In this document: piece by piece, positions 44,766 through 53,503 of the stretch
Numbering within the stretch: position 1 is the first letter of the stretch
Layout of the letters: every line of letters starts with the position of its first letter
Assembly (NCBI GenBank): GCA_965657335.1
Contig: CBFHOH010000001.1
Span: forward strand, 1-64,000
Reading direction: 5' to 3'
DNA length: 64,000 bases
Source of the DNA: UBA4582 sp965657335
Lineage (GTDB): Bacteria > Pseudomonadota > Gammaproteobacteria > Pseudomonadales > Azotimanducaceae
Notes under the pieces: generated by a model
Database searches by the model: none
Seen by the model: only the letters and a program-made list of their open reading frames with translations
Told to the model about the DNA's origin: nothing
Position numbers and translations under genes: made by a program

Positions 44766-45482
44766 ATGATCAATCTCGACAGAGAAGGCGACGTATTTAT
44801 TCTTAGCATGGACGATGGAGAAAACCGCTGGAATACTACATTTGTCCGTGAATTTGCGGCGGCGTTGGATGAAGCAGAGGCCTCAACCGGTCCCGCAGCA
44901 CTGGTCACCTCCTCAACGACAGAAAAATTCTTTTCTAACGGTCTTGATCTGGAATGGCGCGCCTCCGAAGGTGAGCATAGGGGTGGCGATAGAGAAGCTT
45001 TCGGCAAAGAATTTATGGCATTGATGGGTCGTATTATCACATTTCCAATGCCAACATTAGCCGCGGTCAATGGGCATGCCTTCGGCGCGGGTTTTATGTG
45101 CGCGCTCTGTCATGATATTCGTTTCGTGAGAAGCGACAGAGGGTTCATGTGCGCAAACGAGGTCGAGATTGGTATGGTTATCCCTAATCCTGAGCTCGCA
45201 CTGTTTCGGCACAAACTACCCATGAATACCTTCTTTGAAACGGTGCAACTTGCACGACGTTGGACCGGAAATGATGCCGTAGTTGCCGGCGTGGCGCAAA
45301 AAAGCGAGCCTCTCGATACTCTACTTGAATCATCGATTAAACGCGCTTCAGAGCTTGCACGCCTTGGTGCGAATCGAAAAGTCTACGGCAAACTGAAGCA
45401 ATCAATCTACGGAGAAAATGCAGCGATCAATCAGCCTCACGGACCCGCATACATGCTCAGTAACCCTGCAGAATTCCACTAG
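44766..45482 (+). CDS. Enoyl-CoA hydratase/isomerase family protein
   Basis: A 238-residue crotonase-fold protein. The oxyanion-hole segments are TEKFFSNGLDLEW and NGHAFGAGFMCALCHDIRF, and the catalytic-acid region is MCANEVEIGMVIP. The sequence resembles short delta3,delta2-enoyl-CoA isomerases more than two-Glu hydratases. The start is the ATG at 44766, preceded by an AAGGAG site; the in-frame extension to 44643 is not supported. It would process unsaturated acyl-CoAs in beta-oxidation of acids released by the oxygenase pathways. Confidence 0.9.
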   Translation: MINLDREGDVFILSMDDGENRWNTTFVREFAAALDEAEASTGPAALVTSSTTEKFFSNGLDLEWRASEGEHRGGDREAFGKEFMALMGRIITFPMPTLAAVNGHAFGAGFMCALCHDIRFVRSDRGFMCANEVEIGMVIPNPELALFRHKLPMNTFFETVQLARRWTGNDAVVAGVAQKSEPLDTLLESSIKRASELARLGANRKVYGKLKQSIYGENAAINQPHGPAYMLSNPAEFH

Positions 45483-45510
45483 TTGCTACAACAAGCATAT
45501 TAGCCCTTTA

Positions 45511-45530
45511 GCTTAAGCTGATGCTTAAGC
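45511..45530 (+). repeat. Palindromic tandem GCTTAAGC
   Basis: The self-complementary octamer GCTTAAGC occurs twice with TGAT between, forming an 8-bp stem with a 4-nt loop 28 bp after the crotonase stop. No T tract follows, so it is more likely an mRNA 3'-end structure than a terminator. Confidence 0.45.
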
Positions 45531-45622
45531 CGTGGCTCGTGGCTTCAGTGATTTTCAGATTTTAAATGTTATCGCCTAGTGTAGGCCTATTACAGATATC
45601 TGAATCATTTGACCACTTGAGT

Positions 45623-45651
45623 AAAAGAGCGCTATTTGGCGGCGCTCTTTT
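45623..45651 (+). terminator. Rho-independent terminator
   Basis: Perfect 10-bp arms AAAAGAGCGC (45623-45632) and GCGCTCTTTT (45642-45651) with a 9-nt loop, followed by CTCTT. The GC-rich core with flanking A and T runs is typical of an intrinsic, possibly bidirectional, terminator. It separates the crotonase transcript from the diiron operon. Confidence 0.8.
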
Positions 45652-45813
45652 CTCTTCAGCTAAATAACCTTTAAAGTTTTCTGATTCCCTCCGCGGACTT
45701 CGTTAGCCTGCGTTTATCCCGCTCTATCTATATCGTTAGCAATCCAGAATGACCACATCTATCTGGCCCCATTTGATTATCTACACATATTGCAGAGTCA
45801 ATCGAACACCGAG

Positions 45814-45827
45814 TTGACTTACGTCAA
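45814..45827 (+). promoter_or_regulatory. FNR/Anr-like binding site upstream of diiron operon
   Basis: TTGAC-TTAC-GTCAA is a 14-bp dyad that fits the FNR/Anr half-site arrangement TTGA(T/C)-N4-(A/G)TCAA, centred about 66 bp before the ATG at 45887. The match is by eye. It would tie expression of an O2-using enzyme to oxygen level; other CRP/FNR-family proteins are alternatives. Confidence 0.45.
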
Positions 45828-45886
45828 GGTTTGTTGGCATCGACAGGTCTACCGTAGGTGGCTGAATATTCCGAGGGAGAAACCTT

Positions 45887-46972
45887 ATGAGTGCTGTGGA
45901 AACGACAGAAGACAAAGATCAGGTTCGCGAGAATTTGATAGACGCCTACAAAGCAGTCACGGACATCAGTTGGAATTTTGACTACGAGTCGAGCATACCA
46001 AAAATGCAAGACCTCTATACTCGGGCTAAAAATAATCAGTGGAACGCTGATGATTTGGACTGGGATATCGTCATCGATCCTTCAAACCCGATAATGAGTA
46101 GAGACAGTACTCAATATTCTGAGATGCCTTTTTTTAAGCGGTTATCTCAAAGCCAACAAGAAACATTTACAGCGCACTCCACCGCACAAATGCTGTCGCA
46201 GTTTCTTCATGGTGAGCAGGGAGCAACCCTAACCGCCGCGACCATCACTCACGGCGTACCTGATATGAAAGCCAAGTATTACGCTGCCACTCAGACCATG
46301 GATGAGGCCCGGCACGTTGAGGTTTACGATCGTTATGTCAACAAAATAGCGATCCACTATCCGATTAACCCGTGGCTTAAAAGCCTAATTGACGTGACAC
46401 TGCAAACTGAAAATTATAAAAAAATAATGATCGGTATGAACATGATTGTTGAGGGGCTTGCGCTCGGGGCGTTTAACAACATGTATCGTCAAACAGATGA
46501 ACCGCTTTTAAAGTCTATCACTTTTAACGTTATGCGTGATGAGTCCAGGCATGTCTCATTTGGGCATACCTACCTCACGCCAATCGTCGCTAAAATGCAC
46601 CCTGATGATGTCGAAGACCTGGCACAGTTTGCGTTCGACGGCGTCAATATTTTGATTCAAGGTCAGACTGATATGACTGACGGGTTTCTTAAGGTGTTAG
46701 AGGTCAGCGGGATTGAACCTAGTGATTTTGCAGCAGGCATGAAAGAAGCGGCGGCACTCGGGCTTGTTAACAAACTTCCACCGGGACAAGTACATTCTCT
46801 TAACGATCTGATGATACCAGCGCTAGTTCGTGCCGGGTTAGTGACCCCACGCACCAAGAAATTATTTGAAGAAGCCGGCGTTCCCGTCAATGAAAACCTG
46901 ACTATTCTTAATGCGATGGAAGACGCAAAATCCGATCAGAATGTGCTGAACGAAGAGGGCGCTTCTTATTAG
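45887..46972 (+). CDS. Ferritin-like diiron oxygenase
   Basis: A 361-residue helical protein carrying a complete four-Glu, two-His diiron site: Glu110 (LHGEQGA), Glu140 and His143 (MDEARHVEV), Glu189 (IVEGLALGAF), Glu219 and His222 (RDESRHVSFG). The paired ExxH motifs place it in the ribonucleotide-reductase-R2/AurF-like oxygenase group that activates O2 for hydroxylation, N-oxygenation or desaturation. Its substrate is unknown. GAGGGAG precedes the ATG. It is followed after 35 bp by the PAS protein and then by a [2Fe-2S] ferredoxin, which could supply electrons. An FNR-like site lies upstream. Confidence 0.87.
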   Translation: MSAVETTEDKDQVRENLIDAYKAVTDISWNFDYESSIPKMQDLYTRAKNNQWNADDLDWDIVIDPSNPIMSRDSTQYSEMPFFKRLSQSQQETFTAHSTAQMLSQFLHGEQGATLTAATITHGVPDMKAKYYAATQTMDEARHVEVYDRYVNKIAIHYPINPWLKSLIDVTLQTENYKKIMIGMNMIVEGLALGAFNNMYRQTDEPLLKSITFNVMRDESRHVSFGHTYLTPIVAKMHPDDVEDLAQFAFDGVNILIQGQTDMTDGFLKVLEVSGIEPSDFAAGMKEAAALGLVNKLPPGQVHSLNDLMIPALVRAGLVTPRTKKLFEEAGVPVNENLTILNAMEDAKSDQNVLNEEGASY

Positions 46973-47007
46973 AGGCGCTTTTCAAGCAACGCTAGGGGCA
47001 GGTTAAT

Positions 47008-48162
47008 TTGAGTTTTATCGAATCAAAAGCCGTTCAGTTACTGAACGACCTGCCCGAAGCATTACTGATCACGACCGTCACTGGCAAAATCGTATTTTTT
47101 AATCATTCTGCCGCGATCCAATCAGGTTTTACTGACGAAGAGATGATTGGCGACCACGTGTCCCGCTTGTTGCCCCAGTCGCATCGACGCAAGGTAGATG
47201 TCATCACCTGGTTTGGACGTTGGGCAGATAACCCCGATCCTGAGCAACTTCGATATCTGACGCTCGATGGCGTGCGAAAAAGCGGTGAGCCGCGGCGGTA
47301 TCAGGTCAGAGTTTCTCGTAGTAAAGAACAGGGAGAAATCTACTTCGTCATTGTGTTACGCGACGTAACTGAGGAACAGGAACAAACAGCTGCGCTGAGA
47401 CACTCACAGCTCATCGCGAATCGAATCATTGCGATAGGGGAAGACGCAGTATTAAGTATAGACCAAGACTCGAACATCTGTTTCTGGAACCAGAAAGCTG
47501 AACAGCTTTTTGGCTACACGGAGAAAGAAGCGATGGGAGCCAATGTGAATATGCTACTGCCTGAACACACCCGTGACGTTCACACTAAAAGTATTCAGAC
47601 ATTCGGTAGCGGCAAGGCGCCCTCGCGTTTTATGGGTGAAAGAGGAGAGATCACTGGCCTGCACAAGTCAGGAAAGATCATCCCGCTTGAGGCTTCAATT
47701 ACAAAAACATATGTTGGTGACAGTTTAATCCTGAGTGCACAAGTTCGAGATATCTCCCAAAGGAGAAAAATCGAAGCTGATCTGGCAGAAAGGGAAGCAA
47801 GATTCGGCGCTGTTTTCAATCATGCGGTTGAAGCCATCGCTTTGCTCGACAACGAAGGGCGCGTACTCGAAATAAACGAAGCCGCGCGAGAAATGTTGCC
47901 TTTAGACGAACCCGTTATCAACCTGCCTCTCTGGCAACTACCCTGGTGGCGGCAATCAAATGCCAGCAACCAAGCTGAGTCACGGGAAAAGCTGCGCAGT
48001 AATTGCCAGCAAGCCATGTTAGGCGATACCGTCCACACGAGAACAAGTTTTGATGCAGGAACTCATTTACTTGATCTTGATTTTTCTTTGACTCCGGTTT
48101 CCGACAGCAACAATCAGGTACTGTATTTGATCGCGGAAGCTAGGAAATTAGTTGGTTCATAA
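47008..48162 (+). CDS. PAS-domain-only sensor protein
   Basis: A 384-residue protein with three PAS domains (about residues 5-125, 135-258 and 262-380) and no kinase, GGDEF, EAL, HTH or methyl-accepting output. The second PAS (DAVLSIDQDSNICFWNQKAE, then NVNMLLPEHTRDVH) aligns with the FixL heme-PAS, including a His at the position of the FixL heme ligand. Heme binding is possible but the neighbouring Arg is shifted. Domain 3 has a Trp-rich stretch (LPLWQLPWWRQS). The start is TTG with GCAGG upstream. It ends 5 bp before the ferredoxin gene, and is presumably a redox or oxygen sensor acting on its operon partners. Confidence 0.85.
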   Translation: MSFIESKAVQLLNDLPEALLITTVTGKIVFFNHSAAIQSGFTDEEMIGDHVSRLLPQSHRRKVDVITWFGRWADNPDPEQLRYLTLDGVRKSGEPRRYQVRVSRSKEQGEIYFVIVLRDVTEEQEQTAALRHSQLIANRIIAIGEDAVLSIDQDSNICFWNQKAEQLFGYTEKEAMGANVNMLLPEHTRDVHTKSIQTFGSGKAPSRFMGERGEITGLHKSGKIIPLEASITKTYVGDSLILSAQVRDISQRRKIEADLAEREARFGAVFNHAVEAIALLDNEGRVLEINEAAREMLPLDEPVINLPLWQLPWWRQSNASNQAESREKLRSNCQQAMLGDTVHTRTSFDAGTHLLDLDFSLTPVSDSNNQVLYLIAEARKLVGS

Positions 48163-48167
48163 CTTCA

Positions 48168-48488
48168 ATGGCAAAAATAATATATGTTGAGCACAACGGT
48201 ACCGAACATGAGGTACAAATACCGAACGGTCAATCTTTAATGGATGGTGCAGTCGCGCGGATGGTGCCGGGTATCGAGGGAGACTGTGGTGGATTGTGCG
48301 CCTGCGCGACCTGTCATATTTATGTCCCAGAAGAATGGGAAAGTAGGTGTGGGGTACCTGAGGAGCTGGAGCAAAACATTCTGGATTTTGCGTTCGACGT
48401 TCAGCCAAACAGCCGACTTTCATGTCAGATTAAAGTATCAGAAACACTGGACGGTATTCGCGTACTTATGCCGGAAAGACAGTATTAG
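48168..48488 (+). CDS. [2Fe-2S] ferredoxin, adrenodoxin/putidaredoxin type
   Basis: A 106-residue ferredoxin. The cluster cysteines follow the C-x5-C-x2-C pattern in GDCGGLCACATCH, with the fourth in RLSCQIKV, and an extra Cys lies within the first loop. The C-terminal TLDGIRVLMPERQY matches P450-type ferredoxins. Such proteins pass single electrons from a flavin reductase to P450s or other oxygenases. It starts 5 bp after the PAS gene and so belongs to the diiron operon. It may also serve the CYP153-like and other P450s of the window, since no other ferredoxin is present. Confidence 0.94.
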   Translation: MAKIIYVEHNGTEHEVQIPNGQSLMDGAVARMVPGIEGDCGGLCACATCHIYVPEEWESRCGVPEELEQNILDFAFDVQPNSRLSCQIKVSETLDGIRVLMPERQY

Positions 48489-48758
48489 TGCAGCATATTT
48501 TTACCTGCGCACTTCACTTGCGCCGAAATATTTACGTTGGCGCAACCCAGTTCCCTGAGATGGATCAACATCGCAATGCTCTCGCCGCTCATTGATCGAG
48601 CAAATTTTCACTCGGATGCATGTTATTTCAAGCTGCAGGCTTTCGCGGAGCGTCAAGTAAACACTTCGCTTGAACTCTCCGATCACTTCCAGAATGCAAA
48701 TCGTTTCTTGCTCTATCAGCGCTCGTGTTGTCTGACGCCTGACTCAACGGGTGGCCTA

Positions 48759-50279
48759 TTAGGACAATAGCAACCGGTAAGCAGGGTTATCAGTCTCTTC
48801 CCAGAATCGATACCCAATGTCCCGCAATTCTCGGCGTAACGACACCATTTCATCATCGGCAGCCTGGACACCGACCAGAACCCGCGCCCATGCTGACCCG
48901 TGATTTCGATAGTGGAACATCGAGATATTGTGCCGGCTGCCAATTCCCGTCAAAAACCGCAGGAGCGCACCCGGGCGTTCGGGAAACTCAAAACGAAAGA
49001 GTCGTTCATTTTCAAGACCGACGCTACGTCCCCCAACCATGTGCCTAATATGCAGGACCGCCACTTCATTTTCGGACAGGTCTACGAAGGTATACTTTTG
49101 GCCCAGTTTTTCTAGCAACGCCTGTTTATCAGCGGCGTCAGCATTCGTTTGAACACCAACCAGCACCTGCGCACGGTTATTGTCAGCGTACCGATAGTTA
49201 AACTCAGTAATGCTACGCTTTCCAATCGCATGACAAAACTTCCTAAAACTTCCGGGTTGCTCCGGGATAGTTACGCACAACAGAATTTCTCTTCTTTCAC
49301 CTATTTCAGTTCTTTCTGATATGTGTCGGAGGCGATCAAAATTAACGTTTGCTCCGCTAACCACGGCGACACACTGCTGCCCTGTCGGCTGTTCAGCTCG
49401 CTCAAGATACTGCTTCATGCCCGCAATGCCGAGTGCACCAGACGGTTCGGAAATCGTACGAGTGTCTTCAAAAATATCTTTGATGGCGGCACAAATCTCA
49501 TCGGTACTTACCCTGATGACTTCATCGACACAATCTTTTGCGAGTTTGAAATTCTCTTTTCCAACCTGAAGCGTTGCCGTGCCATCGGCAAATTGATCAA
49601 GCTCATCAGGATCAAGCCTCACCCGCTTGCCCGCATCAAGCGCTGCCCACATGCTTGCAGCACCCTCTGATTCAACGCCAATAATTTTTACCTCGGGTCT
49701 TAAATACTTTATGTAAGTCCCCACGCCACAAATCAACCCACCACCACCGACCGGAAGAAAAATTGCGTCGATGTTTCCTGTCTGCTGCCTGAGGATTTCC
49801 ATACCTATCGTACCCTGTCCGGCAATGACCTCCGGGTCGTCAAATGGATGCACATAGGTGTACCCTCGAGCCTCACATAGCTCAGCGGCATGTGCCGCGG
49901 CCTGATCGTAACTTTCGCCAAATAAGATAACCCTGGCACCCCAACGTTGAACCGCCTCGACCTTAATTGAGGGCGTATTCTTACCCATCACGATGACGGC
50001 ACGCGTATCTAGTTTCTGTGCGGCCATTGCAACGCCCTGTGCGTGATTACCTGCTGACGCGGTGATAACACCTTTCTTACGTGATGCAGCATCTAACTGA
50101 CGAATCTTGTTGTAGGCACCTCTTAGCTTGAAACTGAATACAGGCTGCAGGTCCTCACGCTTCAACAAAACCTGACTATTGAGCCTTGTTGAGAGAACCT
50201 TTGCCTCATCCATAGGGCTTTGAATCGCAACATCGTACACGTCTGCTTCCAGAATCTTTTTAATGTACTTATTTTGCAT
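48759..50279 (-). CDS. ilvA: Threonine ammonia-lyase, biosynthetic
   Basis: A 506-residue PLP enzyme that deaminates threonine to 2-oxobutanoate, the first step of isoleucine synthesis. The PLP Lys is in FSFKLRGAYN near residue 50. The phosphate-binding loop is PVGGGGLICGV. Two C-terminal ACT-like regulatory domains (from about residue 330) begin RREILLCVTIPEQPGSF and LFRFEFPERPGALLRF. Both are present, as in the feedback-inhibited biosynthetic form of E. coli, and the length matches. It is divergent from rpiA, a standard gammaproteobacterial arrangement. Confidence 0.96.
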   Translation of the reverse strand: MQNKYIKKILEADVYDVAIQSPMDEAKVLSTRLNSQVLLKREDLQPVFSFKLRGAYNKIRQLDAASRKKGVITASAGNHAQGVAMAAQKLDTRAVIVMGKNTPSIKVEAVQRWGARVILFGESYDQAAAHAAELCEARGYTYVHPFDDPEVIAGQGTIGMEILRQQTGNIDAIFLPVGGGGLICGVGTYIKYLRPEVKIIGVESEGAASMWAALDAGKRVRLDPDELDQFADGTATLQVGKENFKLAKDCVDEVIRVSTDEICAAIKDIFEDTRTISEPSGALGIAGMKQYLERAEQPTGQQCVAVVSGANVNFDRLRHISERTEIGERREILLCVTIPEQPGSFRKFCHAIGKRSITEFNYRYADNNRAQVLVGVQTNADAADKQALLEKLGQKYTFVDLSENEVAVLHIRHMVGGRSVGLENERLFRFEFPERPGALLRFLTGIGSRHNISMFHYRNHGSAWARVLVGVQAADDEMVSLRRELRDIGYRFWEETDNPAYRLLLS

Positions 50280-50441
50280 AACATCACCGTCTCAAAAAAT
50301 ACGCATACTATTTTAGGGTTAAAGAGCTTTCTCGCTCGACAGTATAAGCCCGCTGGCACAAAATGGCTGCTACTCTTGTCGTTCGCTATTTCAATAAACT
50401 TTTTTCGCTGGAATGATGCGCCAAATACCGAGGCACAACAA

Positions 50442-51122
50442 ATGACACCAACGCAAGACGATCTCAAGCTACAGGTCGGAAAAGCTGCAGTCGATTATAT
50501 CGACAAACACCTCACTAACGACGCGATTGTAGGTGTAGGTACTGGCTCTACAGCCAATTTTTTTATTGATGCATTGGCAAAAGTAAAGCACAAGTTTGAT
50601 GGCGCAGTCGCCAGCTCTACCACGTCTGCTGATAGATTGAAGGCCCATGGCATTCGAGTTTTCGACCTCAACGCGATAAAAGATATGACGTTTTATGTTG
50701 ATGGTGCAGATGAAGCCGATTCTTCAAGACAACTAATCAAGGGCGGTGGTGGTGCACTCACCCGAGAGAAAATTGTTGCTTCCGTCGCTACCAAGTTTAT
50801 TTGCATCGTCGATAGTTCCAAGATGGTAAACCGGTTAGGCAAGTTTCCAGTGCCGCTGGAAGTAATACCGATGGCTAGATCCGCTGTGGCCCGAGAGATA
50901 GTCAAACAAGGAGGGCAACCTGTTCTGCGAGAAAATTTTGTCACAGACAACGGTAATATTATTCTCGATGTTCACGGCTTCAAGATTGACACCGAAAATG
51001 CCAGATCACTGGAAGCCAGGCTTAATAATATTACCGGCGTGATCACCAACGGTATTTTCGCCCTGCGACCCGCAGATGTGCTACTGATTAGCTCAGCAGC
51101 CGGCACCACATGCGAAGAGTAG
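50442..51122 (+). CDS. rpiA: Ribose-5-phosphate isomerase A
   Basis: A 226-residue isomerase of the pentose phosphate pathway. The phosphate loop VGTGSTANFFID, the catalytic YVDGADEAD (Asp pair) and KGGGGALTREK (Lys and Glu) are intact. The start is the ATG at 50442 with GAGG eight bases upstream; the open frame extends back to 50220 into ilvA, but that part is not RpiA-like. It is divergent from ilvA and convergent with the class II aldolase gene. Confidence 0.96.
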   Translation: MTPTQDDLKLQVGKAAVDYIDKHLTNDAIVGVGTGSTANFFIDALAKVKHKFDGAVASSTTSADRLKAHGIRVFDLNAIKDMTFYVDGADEADSSRQLIKGGGGALTREKIVASVATKFICIVDSSKMVNRLGKFPVPLEVIPMARSAVAREIVKQGGQPVLRENFVTDNGNIILDVHGFKIDTENARSLEARLNNITGVITNGIFALRPADVLLISSAAGTTCEE

Positions 51123-51142
51123 ACCCATCATGGACCTTGAGT

Positions 51143-52195
51143 CTATCTCAGGTCACCACTCGCGTATTGAGCGGCAATTTTTTCTAATGATATCGGCTTG
51201 ATACTCGAAGCATGTCCAGCCGTGCCAAATGCCTCATAGCGGGCGACCACTATGCTTTTCATTGCCTTTATTGACTCAGCGAGATATTTCCTTGGATCAA
51301 ACTCTGAACGGTTACCGTCCAAAAATCGGCGGATAGAACCGGTAGATGCCAAACGCAAGTCTGTATCGATGTTGATTTTTCGCACGCCGTGCTTGATGCC
51401 TTCCTGAATTTCTGTCACCGGTACACCGTAGGTTTCAGGAATCTCGCCGCCAAATTCGTTGATCACCGCTAGCCAATCCTGAGGCACACTGGATGAACCA
51501 TGCATCACTAAATGCGTGTTGGGTATTCGCGCATGAATTGCTTTTACCTGATCTATCGCCAACACATCGCCCGTCGGTGGGCGAGTAAACTTGTATGCAC
51601 CGTGACTGGTGCCAATAGCGATTGCCAGCGCATCGACTTTTGTCTGTTCAACAAAGTCTGCTGCCTGTTCTGGGTCAGTTAACATCTGGTCCATTGATAA
51701 TTTACCTTCAGCGCCGACGCCATCTTCCTCACCCGCTTCTCCGGTTTCTAGTGAACCCAGACACCCAAGCTCACCTTCCACAGTCACGCCACAAGCGTGA
51801 GCCATTTCTGTTGTCCGCCTGGTCACTTCAACATTGTATTCATAACTCGCCGGTGTCTTTTGATCTTCCATCAAAGAGCCATCCATCATCACAGAAGAGA
51901 ATCCCATCTGAATAGACTGCTGACAGGAAGAGGGAGAAGCACCGTGATCTTGGTGCATGACAACCGGGATATCAGGAAATTCCTCTATCGCAGCAAGAAT
52001 CATATGACGGAGGAAGTTGGATCCTGCATATTTACGCGCCCCAGCAGAGGCCTGAACAATCACCGGGCTGTTGGTTTCTTCAGCCCCTTCCATGATCGCT
52101 CGCATCTGCTCAAGGTTATTTACATTAAATGCGGGTACGCCGTATTGGTTTTCAGCGGCGTGGTCCAGCAACTGTCTCATACTTACTAATGCCAT
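51143..52195 (-). CDS. fba: Class II fructose-bisphosphate aldolase (Calvin-cycle subtype)
   Basis: A 350-residue zinc-dependent aldolase joining dihydroxyacetone phosphate and glyceraldehyde 3-phosphate. Zinc and substrate residues are in VVMHQDHGAS, VEGELGCLGS, GTSHGAYK and LVMHGSSSVP, and the start GVPAFNVNNLEQMRAIM is characteristic. The long acidic insert with GEAGEEDGVG marks the B subtype also used in Calvin-cycle operons. The start is the ATG at 52195 with AAGGAG upstream. It is the third gene of the tkt-pgk-fba series, 114 bp after pgk. Confidence 0.95.
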   Translation of the reverse strand: MALVSMRQLLDHAAENQYGVPAFNVNNLEQMRAIMEGAEETNSPVIVQASAGARKYAGSNFLRHMILAAIEEFPDIPVVMHQDHGASPSSCQQSIQMGFSSVMMDGSLMEDQKTPASYEYNVEVTRRTTEMAHACGVTVEGELGCLGSLETGEAGEEDGVGAEGKLSMDQMLTDPEQAADFVEQTKVDALAIAIGTSHGAYKFTRPPTGDVLAIDQVKAIHARIPNTHLVMHGSSSVPQDWLAVINEFGGEIPETYGVPVTEIQEGIKHGVRKINIDTDLRLASTGSIRRFLDGNRSEFDPRKYLAESIKAMKSIVVARYEAFGTAGHASSIKPISLEKIAAQYASGDLR

Positions 52196-52309
52196 GATTT
52201 TTCTCCTTGCCATGACCAACACGGTGATCACGATTTCTTTCATCACTTAAAAAAGTTGATTGACACCCGCCACTGCAAGTACCAAACGATGTTTGTCGAT
52301 TTTTTGGGG

Positions 52310-53503
52310 CTAACTTGCTTCCCTAAACCTTTTTTGAAGCACTGCTACAGCAGGTAATTCCTTGCCTTCCACGAATTCAAGGAATGCGCCGCCGCCAGTG
52401 GAAATATAGCTTACCCGTTCGCCGACGCCGTATTTATCAATCGCTGCCAGCGTGTCGCCACCACCGGCAATCGAGAAACCCTGATTATTGGCGATGTCTC
52501 TTGAAAGCTGTTCAGTGCCGCCAGCAAATGCATCCACCTCGAAGACCCCGACGGGGCCATTCCAGATAATCGTACCGGCATTTTTTAGAATTTCACTTAT
52601 CGCATCTCTGCTGCGTGAGCCAATGTCCAGTACCATCTCATCCTGTTGAATATCGTCAGCGGATTTTTCGATGGCGCCACTTACGTCGTCGAGTCCTTTC
52701 GCCACAACAACATCTACTGGTATCGGGATGTTTACCTTCTCCAGTAAAGCGCGGGACGTATCAAGCAGATCCATTTCACACAGTGACTTGCCTACCTCCA
52801 CGCCAGTTGCCGCAAGAAAAGTATTTGCGATGCCGCCGCCAACAACAAGGTTATCTACCTTTTCAGCAAGCGCATCTAGTACTTCAAGCTTGGTCGAAAC
52901 CTTACTACCTCCCACCACCGCAACTACCGGTCTAGCCGGGTTCGCTAGCGCGAGTTCAAGGGCATTGAGCTCTGCCAGTAACAGAGGGCCCGCGCACGCG
53001 ATCGGCGCGAATTGTGCAACGCCTTCCGTTGTCGCCTGGGCCCTGTGAGCGGTGCCGAATGCATCCATTACAAACACATCGCATAGTCCGGCTAGCCGCT
53101 TGGCCAGTTCGGAATCGTTACTTTTCTCACCTTCGTTGATACGTACATTTTCGAATAAGTGGAGAGTGCCACCCGCTAACTCGGGTGCAAAAGAATCATC
53201 GAGATAATTTCCGACTAACTTGACCTTCGTGTCAGCACCTAGCGCCTTTTCCAGATAGTCAGCAACCGGAGCCATGCTCATTTCCGGTTGTTCTGATATC
53301 GGCATACCCTCTTTAGGACGACCGAGGTGGGACATCACCATGACAATGGCACCTGCAGATAAGGCATATTTGATCGTCGGCAATGCCGCTCTTATCCTTG
53401 CATCGCTGGTTACTTGACCATTTTTTACAGGCACGTTCAGGTCCTCTCGAATCAGCACCCGTTTACCTTTAATATCCAGCGTCTTGAAATCGAGAACCGA
53501 CAT
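52310..53503 (-). CDS. pgk: Phosphoglycerate kinase
   Basis: A 397-residue monomeric glycolytic/gluconeogenic kinase. Landmarks are RVLIREDLNVPVK at residues 14-26, VMSHLGRPKEG, WNGPVGVFEV, and the nucleotide-binding GGGDTLAAI and STGGGAFLEF. The ATG overlaps the transketolase stop as TAATG, so the two are co-translated. In many relatives a gap gene lies between tkt and pgk; none is here, so glyceraldehyde-3-phosphate dehydrogenase must be encoded elsewhere. Confidence 0.97.
   Translation of the reverse strand: MSVLDFKTLDIKGKRVLIREDLNVPVKNGQVTSDARIRAALPTIKYALSAGAIVMVMSHLGRPKEGMPISEQPEMSMAPVADYLEKALGADTKVKLVGNYLDDSFAPELAGGTLHLFENVRINEGEKSNDSELAKRLAGLCDVFVMDAFGTAHRAQATTEGVAQFAPIACAGPLLLAELNALELALANPARPVVAVVGGSKVSTKLEVLDALAEKVDNLVVGGGIANTFLAATGVEVGKSLCEMDLLDTSRALLEKVNIPIPVDVVVAKGLDDVSGAIEKSADDIQQDEMVLDIGSRSRDAISEILKNAGTIIWNGPVGVFEVDAFAGGTEQLSRDIANNQGFSIAGGGDTLAAIDKYGVGERVSYISTGGGAFLEFVEGKELPAVAVLQKRFREAS

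Larger units (their letters stand above)
45483..45886. other. 404-bp intergenic region with hairpins and an FNR-like box
   Basis: No gene is seen. From left to right it holds a palindromic tandem (two copies of GCTTAAGC at 45511-45518 and 45523-45530, able to form a hairpin), an intrinsic terminator (45623-45651) for the crotonase gene, and an FNR/Anr-like site (45814-45827) upstream of the diiron oxygenase operon. Confidence 0.7.

Noticed and set aside
50220..50441. Extended N-terminus for rpiA overlapping ilvA
   Set aside because: The extension is not RpiA-like and the ATG at 50442 has a good ribosome binding site.
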